Counted from the first letter of the stretch, positions 13,453-23,617 are shown. The stretch is DNA of 49,078 bases from a virus (IMGVR_UViG_3300042938_002357:1-49078), one strand, 5' to 3'. Notes: generated from the sequence alone by a model not told the origin. Program-made: numbers and translations.

Positions 13453-16170
13453 ATGGCTACAAAAATCATACAATCACCAAGAAGAATCCAATCACCCGGT
13501 GTTCAAATCACAGAAATCGATCTAACAAGAAGACCAACTTCTGGAAGACCATTAAGACCATCCGCTATGGTTGCTGGTTTTGCTAGTCAAGGACCAACTG
13601 ATGAAATTATCAAAATAACAAGTATGGCTCAGTTTAATACTGTATTTGGTTTACCCGAAACAGCAGCTGAAAGATATTTATCACATACTGTTGAGCAATT
13701 GGCTTCTTCTGGATCTGATGTTCTTGTTACGAGGTTGCCTTATGGGAAAAATGCTGGAGAAGGAATTCAAAACTATTATAGTGCATTATTTTTTCCAATA
13801 ATTCCTCATGGAAAAACTTATGGTGAGGCCGAAACATATTATATACTTCCACCAAAATCGGTTCTTTTAAGTGAAGATACATATGAAAATCAAATTAAAG
13901 ACAGAAATATTGCATGGACAAATAATTTTCAGGTTTCAACTGTAGAAAACAAAACATTCAGTTTAACATGGGACGCTGCTAGTGCTATATTTTTGGATAT
14001 TGTAAATGATTTAAGAGTTACAGATTCTTCCGTAGTAAACAGCTATTTTGGACCAACTGAGACTGTTTATTCTGGTCCAATACTATTAGAAAGTCAATTA
14101 AATTTATCTAGACCATTAACATCATTCAATATTCAGAGAGCATTTGAACAAAGAATAAACGAAACAGTTGATAATTTAGCATACCAAACAAATAACGAAA
14201 CAGATCAATTAGATACACAATTATTTGGAGTTCCCACTGCATGGGCATCTGTAACTACAAATTTATCTCTCACAAGTTTTGCTGAACAACTTTCAGCAAA
14301 CCGTGCATCTAGAAGTTTATTTGATATTCCTATTAAATATACTTTAAACTACTTAACAAACCTTTCTGATAATATTGATAAATTTACAATAAACAGTGTA
14401 GATGATATTAATAAATCAGGAATAATAGTTGTTAATAGTGATAAATTAAGAAATAATGATTTATTCGAAGGGTTCTATATTGGATTAACAGACAATTCTG
14501 ATGACAGTCCTTATACAGATTTTAGCTCAGTTACTTCATTACAAGCAGTTAATTCTATTTCTGCTATTGATGGAATGCCTCTTTCTGATTCAACAAAGGC
14601 TATTCAAACATTCTTTACAGTACCAGAAGAAAGATTGAATTTTACTTTAACTGAATCTTATTCCAGTATTAATTTTCAAAGTGTTTCTGAAAAGATGGCT
14701 AGATGGCCCTCATATGATTTTTCACAGGATTCATTTAACGATTGTTTAAAGTTATTTGTCTTTAAAATTAACACTTCAACAAACTTACAAGATTCCATTA
14801 CTTTAAATACACCGTCATCTGTTGAAGCTTATGTGGGATCTTTGTACTCACAAAGAAAACAAAATAACCCAAATGGTGGTAGACTTGTTAATTTCTTTAT
14901 TGAAAATAGAGTAGAAAATAATTCAAATTCCAGAATTAAAATGGTGGTAAATCCAAATATTTCAGAATCTGGAACATGGACTGATGCTTTTGCAATGCCA
15001 ACAAAGAGAGTAATAGTTTCTGATGCAGCAAAGTCTCTTTGGGCTACTGGTATATATACACCAACTACTGTAAATCAACAGAATAAAAGAATCGGAAATC
15101 TGATGTTAAAATTAGATAGAACATTCCAGATGTATGAATTAACTGAAAACGAAACAAAATATATTGATATTATTTGTGAAGGAGGACTCGGTACAATTAA
15201 TGCTGGTGTTAAATATGAAGAAGCTATTACCGGAAACATTGATCAAGAAACTTTTGATGATACTAGACCAGTTGATATTTCTAACTTAAAAATAATTCCA
15301 AAAAATTATAGGGAATATCTACAAACACCAGATATTGTAAGAGATTCTTATGTGGATATTGTAAAAAGATTTAGATCTGTTGCTCAACAGAGAAAAAATC
15401 ACGTATTTATATCAGATCCTTTAAGATATATTTTTGTTAAAGGAATTAATTCAAAGACATCAGACAGAAAAGCATTCAATTTTGTTGATGATATTTTTAG
15501 ACCACTACAAAATTCATATGCAAATGTTGGAAGATCTACTTATATGTCCGTTTACGCGAACTGGATGAGAAGGTATGATGCTTCTTCTGATGAGTTCGCA
15601 TGGGTTCCTTCTTCTGGATTTATTGGAAAAGTAATTCTTAATGCAAAGAAAAGAGCACCTTGGACCGCACCAGCAGGATTTAATTATGGAAGGCTTTCTG
15701 GTGTTGCTGATTTGGCTATAAATCCAAATCAAAGACAAAGAGATATTCTTTATAGGTCCGCATACAACCCAGTTGTAAACTTCCCAAGAGAAGGTATGGT
15801 TGTTTATGGTCAAAAAACATTTATCAATTATCAAACAGCATTTGATAGATTGAATGTAAGAAATCTATTTTTACATCTGGAAAAAGAAGCAACCAGAACA
15901 TTGGATAGATTTGTATTCGAACCAAACACAATACCTACTAGAAATAGAGTTATCCTAAGATTAACACCTATTTTTGAAAGAGCTAAAACACGTCAAGGTG
16001 TCTATGATTATAGACTTGTTTGTGATGAAAGAAACAATACACCAGATGTAATTGATAGAAATGAATTAAGATTAGCTGTTTATATACAACCCGTAAGAAC
16101 AGCAGAATTTATATTAGCCGACTTCATTGCAACAAGAACTGGAACAGATCTTGATGATCTTATAGGCTAA
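13453..16170 (+). CDS. 18: Contractile tail sheath protein, gp18-like
   Basis: 905 residues (T4 gp18 is 659). N-terminal signature IQSPGVQITEIDLTRRP leads into PSAMVAGFASQGPTDE and a cassette of family-typical segments (FNTVFGLP, SGSDVLVTRLPYG). The conserved C-terminal sheath domain contains NPVVNFPREGMVVYGQKTF, RLNVRNLFLHLEKEATR, FVFEPN and IQPVRTAEFILADF. It polymerises around the tube and contracts on infection. The extra length lies in the central region, so outer domains are probably enlarged. It is the first gene of the late tail block and is followed by tube genes in the T4 order. Confidence 0.96.
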   Translation: MATKIIQSPRRIQSPGVQITEIDLTRRPTSGRPLRPSAMVAGFASQGPTDEIIKITSMAQFNTVFGLPETAAERYLSHTVEQLASSGSDVLVTRLPYGKNAGEGIQNYYSALFFPIIPHGKTYGEAETYYILPPKSVLLSEDTYENQIKDRNIAWTNNFQVSTVENKTFSLTWDAASAIFLDIVNDLRVTDSSVVNSYFGPTETVYSGPILLESQLNLSRPLTSFNIQRAFEQRINETVDNLAYQTNNETDQLDTQLFGVPTAWASVTTNLSLTSFAEQLSANRASRSLFDIPIKYTLNYLTNLSDNIDKFTINSVDDINKSGIIVVNSDKLRNNDLFEGFYIGLTDNSDDSPYTDFSSVTSLQAVNSISAIDGMPLSDSTKAIQTFFTVPEERLNFTLTESYSSINFQSVSEKMARWPSYDFSQDSFNDCLKLFVFKINTSTNLQDSITLNTPSSVEAYVGSLYSQRKQNNPNGGRLVNFFIENRVENNSNSRIKMVVNPNISESGTWTDAFAMPTKRVIVSDAAKSLWATGIYTPTTVNQQNKRIGNLMLKLDRTFQMYELTENETKYIDIICEGGLGTINAGVKYEEAITGNIDQETFDDTRPVDISNLKIIPKNYREYLQTPDIVRDSYVDIVKRFRSVAQQRKNHVFISDPLRYIFVKGINSKTSDRKAFNFVDDIFRPLQNSYANVGRSTYMSVYANWMRRYDASSDEFAWVPSSGFIGKVILNAKKRAPWTAPAGFNYGRLSGVADLAINPNQRQRDILYRSAYNPVVNFPREGMVVYGQKTFINYQTAFDRLNVRNLFLHLEKEATRTLDRFVFEPNTIPTRNRVILRLTPIFERAKTRQGVYDYRLVCDERNNTPDVIDRNELRLAVYIQPVRTAEFILADFIATRTGTDLDDLIG

Positions 16171-16183
16171 TTTAATATAGAAA

Positions 16184-16191
16184 GGTAAATA
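16184..16191 (+). promoter_or_regulatory. Late-type box GGTAAATA of the tail tube gene
   Basis: Six of eight bases match TATAAATA, 7 nt before the ATG at 16199. High demand for tube protein makes an extra promoter plausible. Confidence 0.45.
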
Positions 16192-16198
16192 TAATTAT

Positions 16199-16732
16199 AT
16201 GTCAATATTAACACAACAAGGTATTAGAAACTTTCACGAAGTTGCTGGAAGAAAAGATTTTTTTAGACAGAATCTTTTCAGAATTATAAATTTCGGAGGT
16301 AACGTCTTAGATCAAGATGATTTAATCTATGTAGAATCAGCAACTCTTCCTAGTAAAACAATTAATAATATAACAGTTCCTTATATGGGATTACAATTCA
16401 ATGTCCCTGGTACGGTGCAGTATCCAAACAGTAATGCTTGGTCTGTTAATATAAGAATGGATGCTGGCCTAGAGATAAGAGAAAAACTTGAAGGTTGGAT
16501 GACAAAAATTTTTGATGATGCGGATAGCACCGGAGATTATAGCATTCCCGATGGAGATGATGGAACTACCACTCTTATTCTTTTAGATAAAAAAGGAAAT
16601 ACATTAAGAACATATGACTTGTTTGGTTGTTATTTAACTAATTTAGGCGAGTTTACTTTAAACATAGGAAGTGCTGGTGAAATAGTTACCGCTCCAGCCA
16701 CTATTGCTTATCAATATTGGAGAGTAAGATAA
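16199..16732 (+). CDS. 19: Tail tube protein, gp19-like
   Basis: 177 residues (T4 gp19 is 163). It contains the tube-fold pattern: an N-terminal NLFRIINFGG, YVESATLPSKTINNITVPYMGLQFNVPG in the loop and beta-strand region, NAWSVNIRMD, and a C-terminal DLFGCYLTNLGEFTLNIG...IAYQYW. Hexameric rings of this protein form the inner tube through which DNA passes. It follows the sheath gene directly with its own late box. Confidence 0.93.
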   Translation: MSILTQQGIRNFHEVAGRKDFFRQNLFRIINFGGNVLDQDDLIYVESATLPSKTINNITVPYMGLQFNVPGTVQYPNSNAWSVNIRMDAGLEIREKLEGWMTKIFDDADSTGDYSIPDGDDGTTTLILLDKKGNTLRTYDLFGCYLTNLGEFTLNIGSAGEIVTAPATIAYQYWRVR

Positions 16733-16754
16733 TCAATCAAAATTCGTATTGTTT

Positions 16755-16762
16755 GATAAATA
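16755..16762 (+). promoter_or_regulatory. Late promoter box GATAAATA of the gene at 16769
   Basis: Seven of eight match, 6 nt before the ATG, so the message would start within about a base of the start codon. Confidence 0.6.
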
Positions 16763-16768
16763 TATCAT

Positions 16769-17494
16769 ATGGCGGATGAATTATCTAGTCCTTATGAGAA
16801 CTACTTAAAAACATTATCTGAATGGCCTACAGCTGTAGGCTCTTCAAATCAATGGTTTTTGTGGTTTGATATAGCTAGTGTTAATGCTCTTACGAATAAG
16901 TTAAACGAAACTCTTTACAAGTTTGAGGGTAATTTTGGATCAAACAATGGATGGTATGTAAATGAGGATACCGTATCCAAACTAACAGAACGAGAATATC
17001 AACTTAAAGAAAGAGTAGGTTGTGTTTTTGCAAAACAGGTAAGTTTGCCTCCTGAATCGTTTGAGGCTGGTAATGAGGGGTTAAGTTATGGTGGTTGGCT
17101 ACCACCAGTAACATCTAACAATAGGACAAAATACAATAAGCTTAAAGTTACATTTCTTGAAACAAATGCTTCGTTTGTTGATTTTGTTATTAAACCTTGG
17201 TTGGTTTTAGCATCATATCATGGAATGATGTCTAGAAGGCAAGATAGTGATAAAAATATTAAATGTACTTTTTGCGATGTTCATTTCTTAGCAAGAACAT
17301 CAGCAAAACAACCACAAGTATCTAGGAAAAGTTATAGATTTCAAAACATTGTTCCTGTTAGTATAGATGGAGAACAATATTCATATTTATCGGACGATAT
17401 GAAGACCACATCAGTTGATTTTGTATATGATCAATACTATATAAGAGATACACGCTCTTATGAAAATTTAGAAAGAACATATTACAATTCCTGA
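16769..17494 (+). CDS. Second tail-tube-fold protein
   Basis: 241 residues. The landmarks VGCVFAKQVSLPPESF, GGWLPPVTSNNRTKYNKLKVTFLETNASFVDFVIKPWLVLAS, FQNIVPVSIDGEQYSY and SVDFVYDQYYIRDT describe a tube-like beta sandwich as recalled from T4-like phages, larger than gp19. Likely a tube initiator, terminator or baseplate ring protein (gp48/gp54 or gp3 type). It comes directly after gp19 with a late box. The exact T4 counterpart is uncertain. Confidence 0.72.
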   Translation: MADELSSPYENYLKTLSEWPTAVGSSNQWFLWFDIASVNALTNKLNETLYKFEGNFGSNNGWYVNEDTVSKLTEREYQLKERVGCVFAKQVSLPPESFEAGNEGLSYGGWLPPVTSNNRTKYNKLKVTFLETNASFVDFVIKPWLVLASYHGMMSRRQDSDKNIKCTFCDVHFLARTSAKQPQVSRKSYRFQNIVPVSIDGEQYSYLSDDMKTTSVDFVYDQYYIRDTRSYENLERTYYNS

Positions 17495-17498
17495 TAAA

Positions 17499-18377
17499 AT
17501 GTCTTATTATATTCATACTCTTCAATTTCCTTTTACAAACACAATATTAAGTTTTAAAGAACTAACTTGTGAACAGTCTTATTCATTAATAAGAATAAAT
17601 AACAATTTTCCAGCTTCTTCTGAAAATAGAGCAGATTATCATATTCAACTTGTTAATATATTAAAAGATTGTATAAAAGAAAAAGACAGTATATATAATC
17701 TCAATATTTTAGAGTTCTTAATGTTTTGTATAAGAATAAGGTCTTTATCCATATCAACTAATGTTGAATTAGAAGCGGGAAAAAAAGATGATAAGAATGT
17801 AAAAATAAATATAAATTTTTATGATTTAATGGCAAATGTTTTTGACTCAACAAATATAATAGAAAAATATAAAACTATAAATGTAGATGATATCGAAGTG
17901 TCATTAAGCTGGCCTTTATTAAAAGACGAAATATTTTTTCTAAATTCAATAGAAGATGACCAGTTTATAAAATTTGTTAATTCTATTCCTTTATTTGTTG
18001 ATAAAATTATTATAAAAAATAAAATTTTTGATTTTAAAAATCTTGAGTTTGAACAAAAAAAAATATTAATTGATTCTTTACCTGTTTCTGTTCAGAACAT
18101 TATACAAACAAATATATTATCTCTTTTGAAAGAATTATCAGAAATGACTTTATTTGGCTTAGAAGATTTTAATCAATATAGGCTAGAGTTTTATAATGCC
18201 ACAATACAAGATATTATAAGATTTCTGTTTGCTGGTAATGAAGATTCAGAAATAGCAGAGGTTTGTTTTCTTAAAAAATTTAATTTTAATATAAATGAAA
18301 TTTATAATATGACACCTCAACAAAAAAATAATTATATAAATTATCTTATACAGTCTACGAAAGAACAAGCCACTTGA
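17499..18377 (+). CDS. Baseplate hub assembly protein, gp26/gp51-type, copy 1
   Basis: 292 residues. The opening LQFPFTNTILSFKELTCEQ matches the start of the T4 baseplate assembly family (gp26, gp51). The rest is helical, Asn/Ile-rich, including a C-terminal helical part with KKFNFNINEIYNMTPQQ. These proteins act during hub assembly and may not stay in the virion. It is a paralogue of the next gene (shared pattern of a short beta start ending FKEL, then helices). It is 4 nt downstream of 16769..17494. Confidence 0.62.
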   Translation: MSYYIHTLQFPFTNTILSFKELTCEQSYSLIRINNNFPASSENRADYHIQLVNILKDCIKEKDSIYNLNILEFLMFCIRIRSLSISTNVELEAGKKDDKNVKININFYDLMANVFDSTNIIEKYKTINVDDIEVSLSWPLLKDEIFFLNSIEDDQFIKFVNSIPLFVDKIIIKNKIFDFKNLEFEQKKILIDSLPVSVQNIIQTNILSLLKELSEMTLFGLEDFNQYRLEFYNATIQDIIRFLFAGNEDSEIAEVCFLKKFNFNINEIYNMTPQQKNNYINYLIQSTKEQAT

Positions 18378-18410
18378 TTTTTAACCTTTTTTATTAATTA
18401 AAGTAATAAA

Positions 18411-19226
18411 ATGAGCGATAATACAAATATTTCATTTAACGAACTACTTAACGAATTAACAACTCTAACTAATACATTTGTTATAGATGTAAAAATTCCT
18501 TCTTTAAATCAAACTGTGCAATTTAAAGAACTTAACACACGACAACAAAAAAAGCTATTAGAAACAGTAACCGATACATCGGTTTATAAAACTGAATTTT
18601 CAAAAGTTTTTTTAGATATTGTAAAAGAAAATTTAATAACCGAGAATATCAATGCAGACGATTTTACTATTTATGATAAAATTGCTATCGGTCTTTTTTT
18701 AAGATCAAAAATTTCAAAAAGCCTAAATGTTATTTTCAATGAATCTCCTGTACATACGGAAAATATAGATATATCCCCGATTATAGAAAAAATAAAAGCA
18801 TACATTCATCCTGTATCTGAAAGTTTTAATATATTTAAAAATGATTCTGTTTTAAACGTTGAACTAACTGTACCTAGTATATCTTTGGACGCAAAGTACG
18901 AATCAGAAATTACAAAAACAACTAAAAAAATGGAAAATATCAAGAATATTAATGAAATGGGAACTGTTCTATCTGATGTTTTTATTGGTGAAGTTTCGAA
19001 ATTTATTAGTAAAATTACATTTAATTCACAAGAAATTGATTTTAAAAATTTTACAATTAATCAAAGAATTAAATTTTGTGAAGTTTTAACTGCGGATTTA
19101 ACTCAAAATATACTTGAAAAGATATCTGACTGGAAAAAAACATTAGATGATATTATAGAAGTTTCATCAACAGAGGGAAATTATAAGAAAATAATATCAT
19201 TAGATAATTTATTATTTTTAATGTAA
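18411..19226 (+). CDS. Baseplate hub assembly protein, gp26/gp51-type, copy 2
   Basis: 271 residues. The segment KIPSLNQTVQFKELNTRQQKKLLETV carries the same opening as copy 1 (strand, FKEL, then a Gln-rich helix), followed by YDKIAIGLFLRSKISKSLN and a second half VELTVPSISLDAKYE. T4 uses two related proteins (gp26 and gp51) for hub assembly, and the pair here may be their counterparts. The T4 mapping of each copy cannot be decided from sequence alone. Confidence 0.62.
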   Translation: MSDNTNISFNELLNELTTLTNTFVIDVKIPSLNQTVQFKELNTRQQKKLLETVTDTSVYKTEFSKVFLDIVKENLITENINADDFTIYDKIAIGLFLRSKISKSLNVIFNESPVHTENIDISPIIEKIKAYIHPVSESFNIFKNDSVLNVELTVPSISLDAKYESEITKTTKKMENIKNINEMGTVLSDVFIGEVSKFISKITFNSQEIDFKNFTINQRIKFCEVLTADLTQNILEKISDWKKTLDDIIEVSSTEGNYKKIISLDNLLFLM

Positions 19227-19250
19227 TTCTTTTTAATTTTAATATTTTGC

Positions 19251-19258
19251 CATAAATA
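19251..19258 (+). promoter_or_regulatory. Late promoter box CATAAATA exactly 5 nt before the ATG at 19264
   Basis: Seven of eight match to TATAAATA with the 5-nt spacing that places the expected start point on the A of ATG. Confidence 0.62.
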
Positions 19259-19263
19259 GTATT

Positions 19264-22224
19264 ATGGCAACAGATGTATCGGGAATAGTTTCTGAAATTC
19301 AAAAAGTTTTTGGTGATAATTTAAAAAATCCATCAACTATTCTTAATTCGTTTTTTGAGTTTTTATCAAAAAACGATCCAGAAGTTTTATCTATTCAAAA
19401 AGAATTTAAAAGGAAATATTTAATACCATTATTAAAAGCTTGGGATAAATTAACCAAAGATGTTGATAAAAATGCACTTAAAGCATCAGAGGTTTTTAAT
19501 AAACTTGACAAGTTCTTCTCTTCTTTTGAACAAGAAACAAAAAATATTGTAAATCAAAACAATAAAAAATTTAATAATACTATTGAAGATATTAAAAATG
19601 TTTATTTGAGTCAAAATAAATATGAAAATACTCAACAACCTTCAGTTCTTCAAGATAATAGTAATAAAAATAATTATGAAAATATTTTAAATACATCTGA
19701 TTCACCAACAGAAGAAAAATTAATAGAGAAAAACCAACCAGAAACTATTATTTCTTTCAGCTTACCCACAATAAGTTTAATAGATAAGTGGATAAAGCAA
19801 TTATCAAACGATAATGCAGAAAATTTAAAAAAATTAAACCTTGGACAAACAAAAAAAGGTAGTATTTTGGATAGTTTATTGGATTTAGCTACGTCTCTTC
19901 CTGTATTATTTGCAGCAATTGGTGGTGCATCCGCTCTTGCTGGGATGTTTTGGCCTGAAATTAAGAAATATATTGGTGAAAAGTTTGGTGATAAAGCAGA
20001 AGAAGTATTTGATCAGTTTCAAGGAACTGTAACTGGATTAACAAAATTTATATCTATTGGTGGTCTTCAAGTAACTGTTGGTAAAACATTCCAAACATTA
20101 GGTTCTTTGCTTGGTAAGGTTGCTGATGACTTTGCTAGTGGTGCTATAAAAATATTTGGTGGTATTTTTGATAATCTTTTAGGTGTAGGTGGGACTGCTG
20201 CTGCTGGTGCTGCTGATAATGTTGCGGGAGCAGCTATAGGAAAGGGACTAGGTTCTACATTACAAAAGGGAGGTTCTCTTTTATTTAGAGGATTATCGAA
20301 AACAGCATTGAGGGGAATTCCTTTAATTGGTTCTATTATTAGTTTCTCAGATGCTTGGGGCCGTTTTAAGGAAGGTGATTACGCACAGGGTATAATTGAT
20401 ATTGGTGCAGGACTAACGGCATTTGTGCCCGGTATTGGGACTGGTCTTTCTATAGGTCTAAGCGTCATGAATGCTATTATAGACTTTAAAAGTCCTGAAG
20501 AAAAAAAGGAGTTAATACAGAAAACATTTAATATTGCTGGAATGTTAACAAAGGGAGTTGGTGTTTATGCAAAATTAATGGGTGGACCAGTTTTGAAAAG
20601 AATTCCACTTATAGGATCTTTATTTAATTTCGCAAGTGCAAAAGAAAAATTTGATCAAAATAATATATTAGGAGGAACATTAGATCTTGCTTCTGGTATT
20701 GCTGCTTTTGTACCCGGTGTAGGATTGCCTGTCTCTATAGGATTAGATATTCTAAGTTCAATTATAGGAACACAAGAAGCAAAAGAAAGTGGTGTTCAAC
20801 AAACCGGATTTGATTTTGCTAAAATGGCACTTAAAGCTACGAAATTTGTTACAAAATTAGGTAAACCTTTTTTTAAAAGAATTCCTTTTCTTGGAAGTTT
20901 ATTAAGTTTTGCGGATGCATGGGACAATTTTCAAAACGACAATATATTAGCTGGTTCTCTGGATCTTGTTTCTGGTGTTGCTAATTTGTTTCCAGGTATA
21001 GGAACAGCACTTTCTTTAGGTGTTGATGTTTTAAATTCACTCATGTCACAAAAAACAGAATCTGGAAAAACAAGATTTCAGGCTGTTGGTGATTGGTTTT
21101 CTGGAGTTTGGGAATGGGTTAAAGAAACACCTGTTATGAAAGCCTTCTTTGATCTGTATGACGGCATAGAAGCTGTATTCATGGGTGATATGCCTAGAGC
21201 ATTTAAGACGTTATCAAACATTCCATTAATTGGTGGAATGTTTGAATCAATAGGAAAAGCATTAAGCTTGGATACAAAAAGTTCTGCTACAATAAATTCA
21301 TCTAAACCATTTAAAACAAATAATACACAAAAAATAATAGATAATTTACCAACAAAATACAACAAAGAAGAAGAAGATAAATTAATAGAACAAGACAAAG
21401 TACTTATTTCTAAAAGAAAAAAAATAGAAGACGATAAGACAAAAACTGAACAACAACCAGTTAAAGATAGATCAGAAGCAGATGATAAAAACAAAAAAAT
21501 ACAAGAACTCAATAACAATTTGGAAACACTTGTTAAAGAAAGACATGATTTACAAATTCAGATTCTTAGACAAAAAGAGTTAAAAGAAGGTAAAAAATTC
21601 GAAAATAAAAATTCAAAAGAGGATAAATTATTAGAAAATAATCAGTCAGTAAGTGATAATAATATATCAGAAGAAGATAATTTAAAATCAAAACTACAAA
21701 ATAAGGTAAGTGAGCTTACGAAGATCCAAAAAGAAAAATCCAGAGATCCAAAAAGATTGGAAAAAATAACTTCATTAAGAAAAGAGATAGAGGAATTAAC
21801 AAATTCTGTTCATGCAAATGATTTTGATGAAACTAATATGTTTAATTTACCAATAAAACAAAAAAACTTTTCCTATCAACCGAGTTATGGTCCTAACTTT
21901 GCTTCTGGTAAGTATGTTTTTCTTCCTAAAGATGAAAGAATAACATCTTTTAATGATAAAGGACCGATAAATGATACATTCAAACAACTTAATAAAAATA
22001 TAGAAAAATTAACAGAAAAAATGTTAGGTGTTACAAATGAAATTTCTGTATTAGCACTAAAACAGCAAAACATGAATAATAACCAATCACCAACTATTGT
22101 AAATAACAACAATACAACCCAGTCAACAAATAAATTGGATATGTTTTCTACTAGAGATCAAAATATGATGGCGAGATATGATTATATTAGAAACAATTCG
22201 TATAACAGAACATCATATACATGA
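19264..22224 (+). CDS. Tail tape measure protein candidate
   Basis: 986 residues. N-terminal helical region (1-200), then long Gly/Ala/Ile-rich hydrophobic stretches with three repeats of the type 'RIPLIGSxxSFxxAxxxF...NILxGxLDLxSGxxAFxPGxGxxLSxGLDxLxSxI', starting near residues 349, 445 and 537. These are followed by a coiled-coil Lys/Glu region (about 690-870) and an Asn/Gln-rich tail. Size, alternating helical and hydrophobic segments, and the position between tube/chaperone and tube-cap genes fit a tape measure with membrane-penetrating segments. T4 gp29 (590) is much shorter, so tail length may be greater. It ends in an ATGA overlap with the next gene. Confidence 0.68.
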   Translation: MATDVSGIVSEIQKVFGDNLKNPSTILNSFFEFLSKNDPEVLSIQKEFKRKYLIPLLKAWDKLTKDVDKNALKASEVFNKLDKFFSSFEQETKNIVNQNNKKFNNTIEDIKNVYLSQNKYENTQQPSVLQDNSNKNNYENILNTSDSPTEEKLIEKNQPETIISFSLPTISLIDKWIKQLSNDNAENLKKLNLGQTKKGSILDSLLDLATSLPVLFAAIGGASALAGMFWPEIKKYIGEKFGDKAEEVFDQFQGTVTGLTKFISIGGLQVTVGKTFQTLGSLLGKVADDFASGAIKIFGGIFDNLLGVGGTAAAGAADNVAGAAIGKGLGSTLQKGGSLLFRGLSKTALRGIPLIGSIISFSDAWGRFKEGDYAQGIIDIGAGLTAFVPGIGTGLSIGLSVMNAIIDFKSPEEKKELIQKTFNIAGMLTKGVGVYAKLMGGPVLKRIPLIGSLFNFASAKEKFDQNNILGGTLDLASGIAAFVPGVGLPVSIGLDILSSIIGTQEAKESGVQQTGFDFAKMALKATKFVTKLGKPFFKRIPFLGSLLSFADAWDNFQNDNILAGSLDLVSGVANLFPGIGTALSLGVDVLNSLMSQKTESGKTRFQAVGDWFSGVWEWVKETPVMKAFFDLYDGIEAVFMGDMPRAFKTLSNIPLIGGMFESIGKALSLDTKSSATINSSKPFKTNNTQKIIDNLPTKYNKEEEDKLIEQDKVLISKRKKIEDDKTKTEQQPVKDRSEADDKNKKIQELNNNLETLVKERHDLQIQILRQKELKEGKKFENKNSKEDKLLENNQSVSDNNISEEDNLKSKLQNKVSELTKIQKEKSRDPKRLEKITSLRKEIEELTNSVHANDFDETNMFNLPIKQKNFSYQPSYGPNFASGKYVFLPKDERITSFNDKGPINDTFKQLNKNIEKLTEKMLGVTNEISVLALKQQNMNNNQSPTIVNNNNTTQSTNKLDMFSTRDQNMMARYDYIRNNSYNRTSYT
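20310..21050 (+). repeat. Three diverged ~95-residue repeats inside the tape measure gene
   Basis: Repeat starts near nucleotides 20310, 20598 and 20874 share RIPLIGS/RIPFLGS, a SFADAW or SFSDAW step, and PGIGTALSLG-type endings. The copies differ at many positions, so duplication is old and under protein-level selection. Confidence 0.75.
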
Positions 22225-23249
22225 GCAAAATAAATTTAAAAGATGTAGCTTATTTAAAAGACAGTGAACTCTTCAGTGTTGATGAAGACAACCTTGAAAC
22301 ATCTGGGGTTAGAGATATAATTTCAGTATCAGCATTATTGAAAAGAACCAAACTTCTTCCTAAGAGAGCAATAGATATTGTAAACGATTTTGATTGGAAA
22401 AATAGAGGAATGGACACATCGGAAGTTCCTACTATCACTTTAGAAGAAAAAACTTTGTCTATGTCTGGAATTGCTAAAACTCTTGCAAATATATATGACA
22501 CAGCAAAGGGGATAGTAGAATCTGGAGACTTCAAAGCCGCATTATCTGATCCATATGGTGTAATGTATCAGGTCGAAAATCAAGGCAGGGGATCAAACTT
22601 TGTATATCATTTTCCTTGGTTGTTGGGTTCTGGTGGAATTATGCGGGGTATTAAAAACACTTGGAATGATATGTCTGGAAATAGTGCATCAAGTTCTTCT
22701 AATAGCGGAGAACCTAGTAGTGCTGAAAAAATTGCTGGATTTGTCGCTGGAATGGCTGGTGGAGCGGCTTCGCCTGGTTGGGGGATGGAACCAATATACA
22801 CATTCTCAAAAACCGAACAATACTCTGTAACAATAAAATTCCCTTTATACAATACAGTTGATGTTGCTTCTACTAGAAGAAATTTTGATTTTGTAAATTT
22901 AATAACATTTCAAAATTTAAAAAATAGAACATCTATGGTTACATATGTTCCTCCTTCTGTTTATACTGTGTCTTGTAATGCTATTGGTGGTTTATATATG
23001 CCTATTGCTGTTGTTGAAGATCTTAAAATAGAAAGTATAGGAACTGTTAGAAAAACAGATGAAATAATTACTGGTCAAAATTTACTAATACCTGAAGCAT
23101 ATTCTGTATCAATAACACTCAGGGAATTAATATCACAATCAACAAATATTTTTGAGGGTGCTATGGGAGGAAATAAAGTTGAAGTTTTTTCTGATAGAAG
23201 TGTGTCTAGTTTAAGAGAAGCTTCAAACCAACCAACAAAAATAAATTAA
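22221..23249 (+). CDS. Baseplate tail-tube cap/junction protein, gp48/gp54-like
   Basis: 342 residues. The C-terminal half fits the gp48/gp54 tube-cap pattern as I recall it: IYTFSKTEQYSVTIKFPLYNT, NFDFVNLITFQNLKNRTSMVTYVPPSVYTVSCNA, and VVEDLKIESIGTVRKT. A Ser/Gly/Ala-rich loop (about residues 150-190) separates an N-terminal extension. These proteins cap the baseplate hub and nucleate tube polymerisation. The start codon overlaps the stop of the tape measure gene (ATGA), implying coupled translation. Confidence 0.68.
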   Translation: MSKINLKDVAYLKDSELFSVDEDNLETSGVRDIISVSALLKRTKLLPKRAIDIVNDFDWKNRGMDTSEVPTITLEEKTLSMSGIAKTLANIYDTAKGIVESGDFKAALSDPYGVMYQVENQGRGSNFVYHFPWLLGSGGIMRGIKNTWNDMSGNSASSSSNSGEPSSAEKIAGFVAGMAGGAASPGWGMEPIYTFSKTEQYSVTIKFPLYNTVDVASTRRNFDFVNLITFQNLKNRTSMVTYVPPSVYTVSCNAIGGLYMPIAVVEDLKIESIGTVRKTDEIITGQNLLIPEAYSVSITLRELISQSTNIFEGAMGGNKVEVFSDRSVSSLREASNQPTKIN

Positions 23250-23266
23250 AATTATCAAAAAATATT

Positions 23267-23617
23267 ATGAAAAAAACAGATATATTAGAAATATCAGATA
23301 GTTCATTTAAATTTGAAAATTTTTTCAATGTGTATGAAACTGATAAAGGATATAGATTTTTTAATTTATTAAAGAATATATCCATATTCCCATCAAATAA
23401 CAGCGAAATAGAAGAAGAGTATATAGCAGACGGGACAGATACGTGGTATTCTATTTCTCATAAAATATATGGAACTTTAAATCTTTGGTGGTTAGTTTGT
23501 TTATATAACGGAACAATAAATCCATTTACACCATTAAAATCAAAAACTGTATTGAAAGTACTAAAAGGTGAATATGTGGGTCTGGTTTTAACAGAAATAA
23601 AAAAGCAAATATTATAA
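23267..23617 (+). CDS. 53: Baseplate wedge protein gp53-like (LysM-like)
   Basis: 116 residues. The core IADGTDTWYSISHKIYGTLNLWWLVCLYNG is the gp53/LysM-like signature: an alpha-beta fold joining adjacent baseplate wedges. T4 gp53 is 196 residues, so this is a compact version. It sits after the tube cap gene and just before terminase (1-nt gap). Confidence 0.85.
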   Translation: MKKTDILEISDSSFKFENFFNVYETDKGYRFFNLLKNISIFPSNNSEIEEEYIADGTDTWYSISHKIYGTLNLWWLVCLYNGTINPFTPLKSKTVLKVLKGEYVGLVLTEIKKQIL

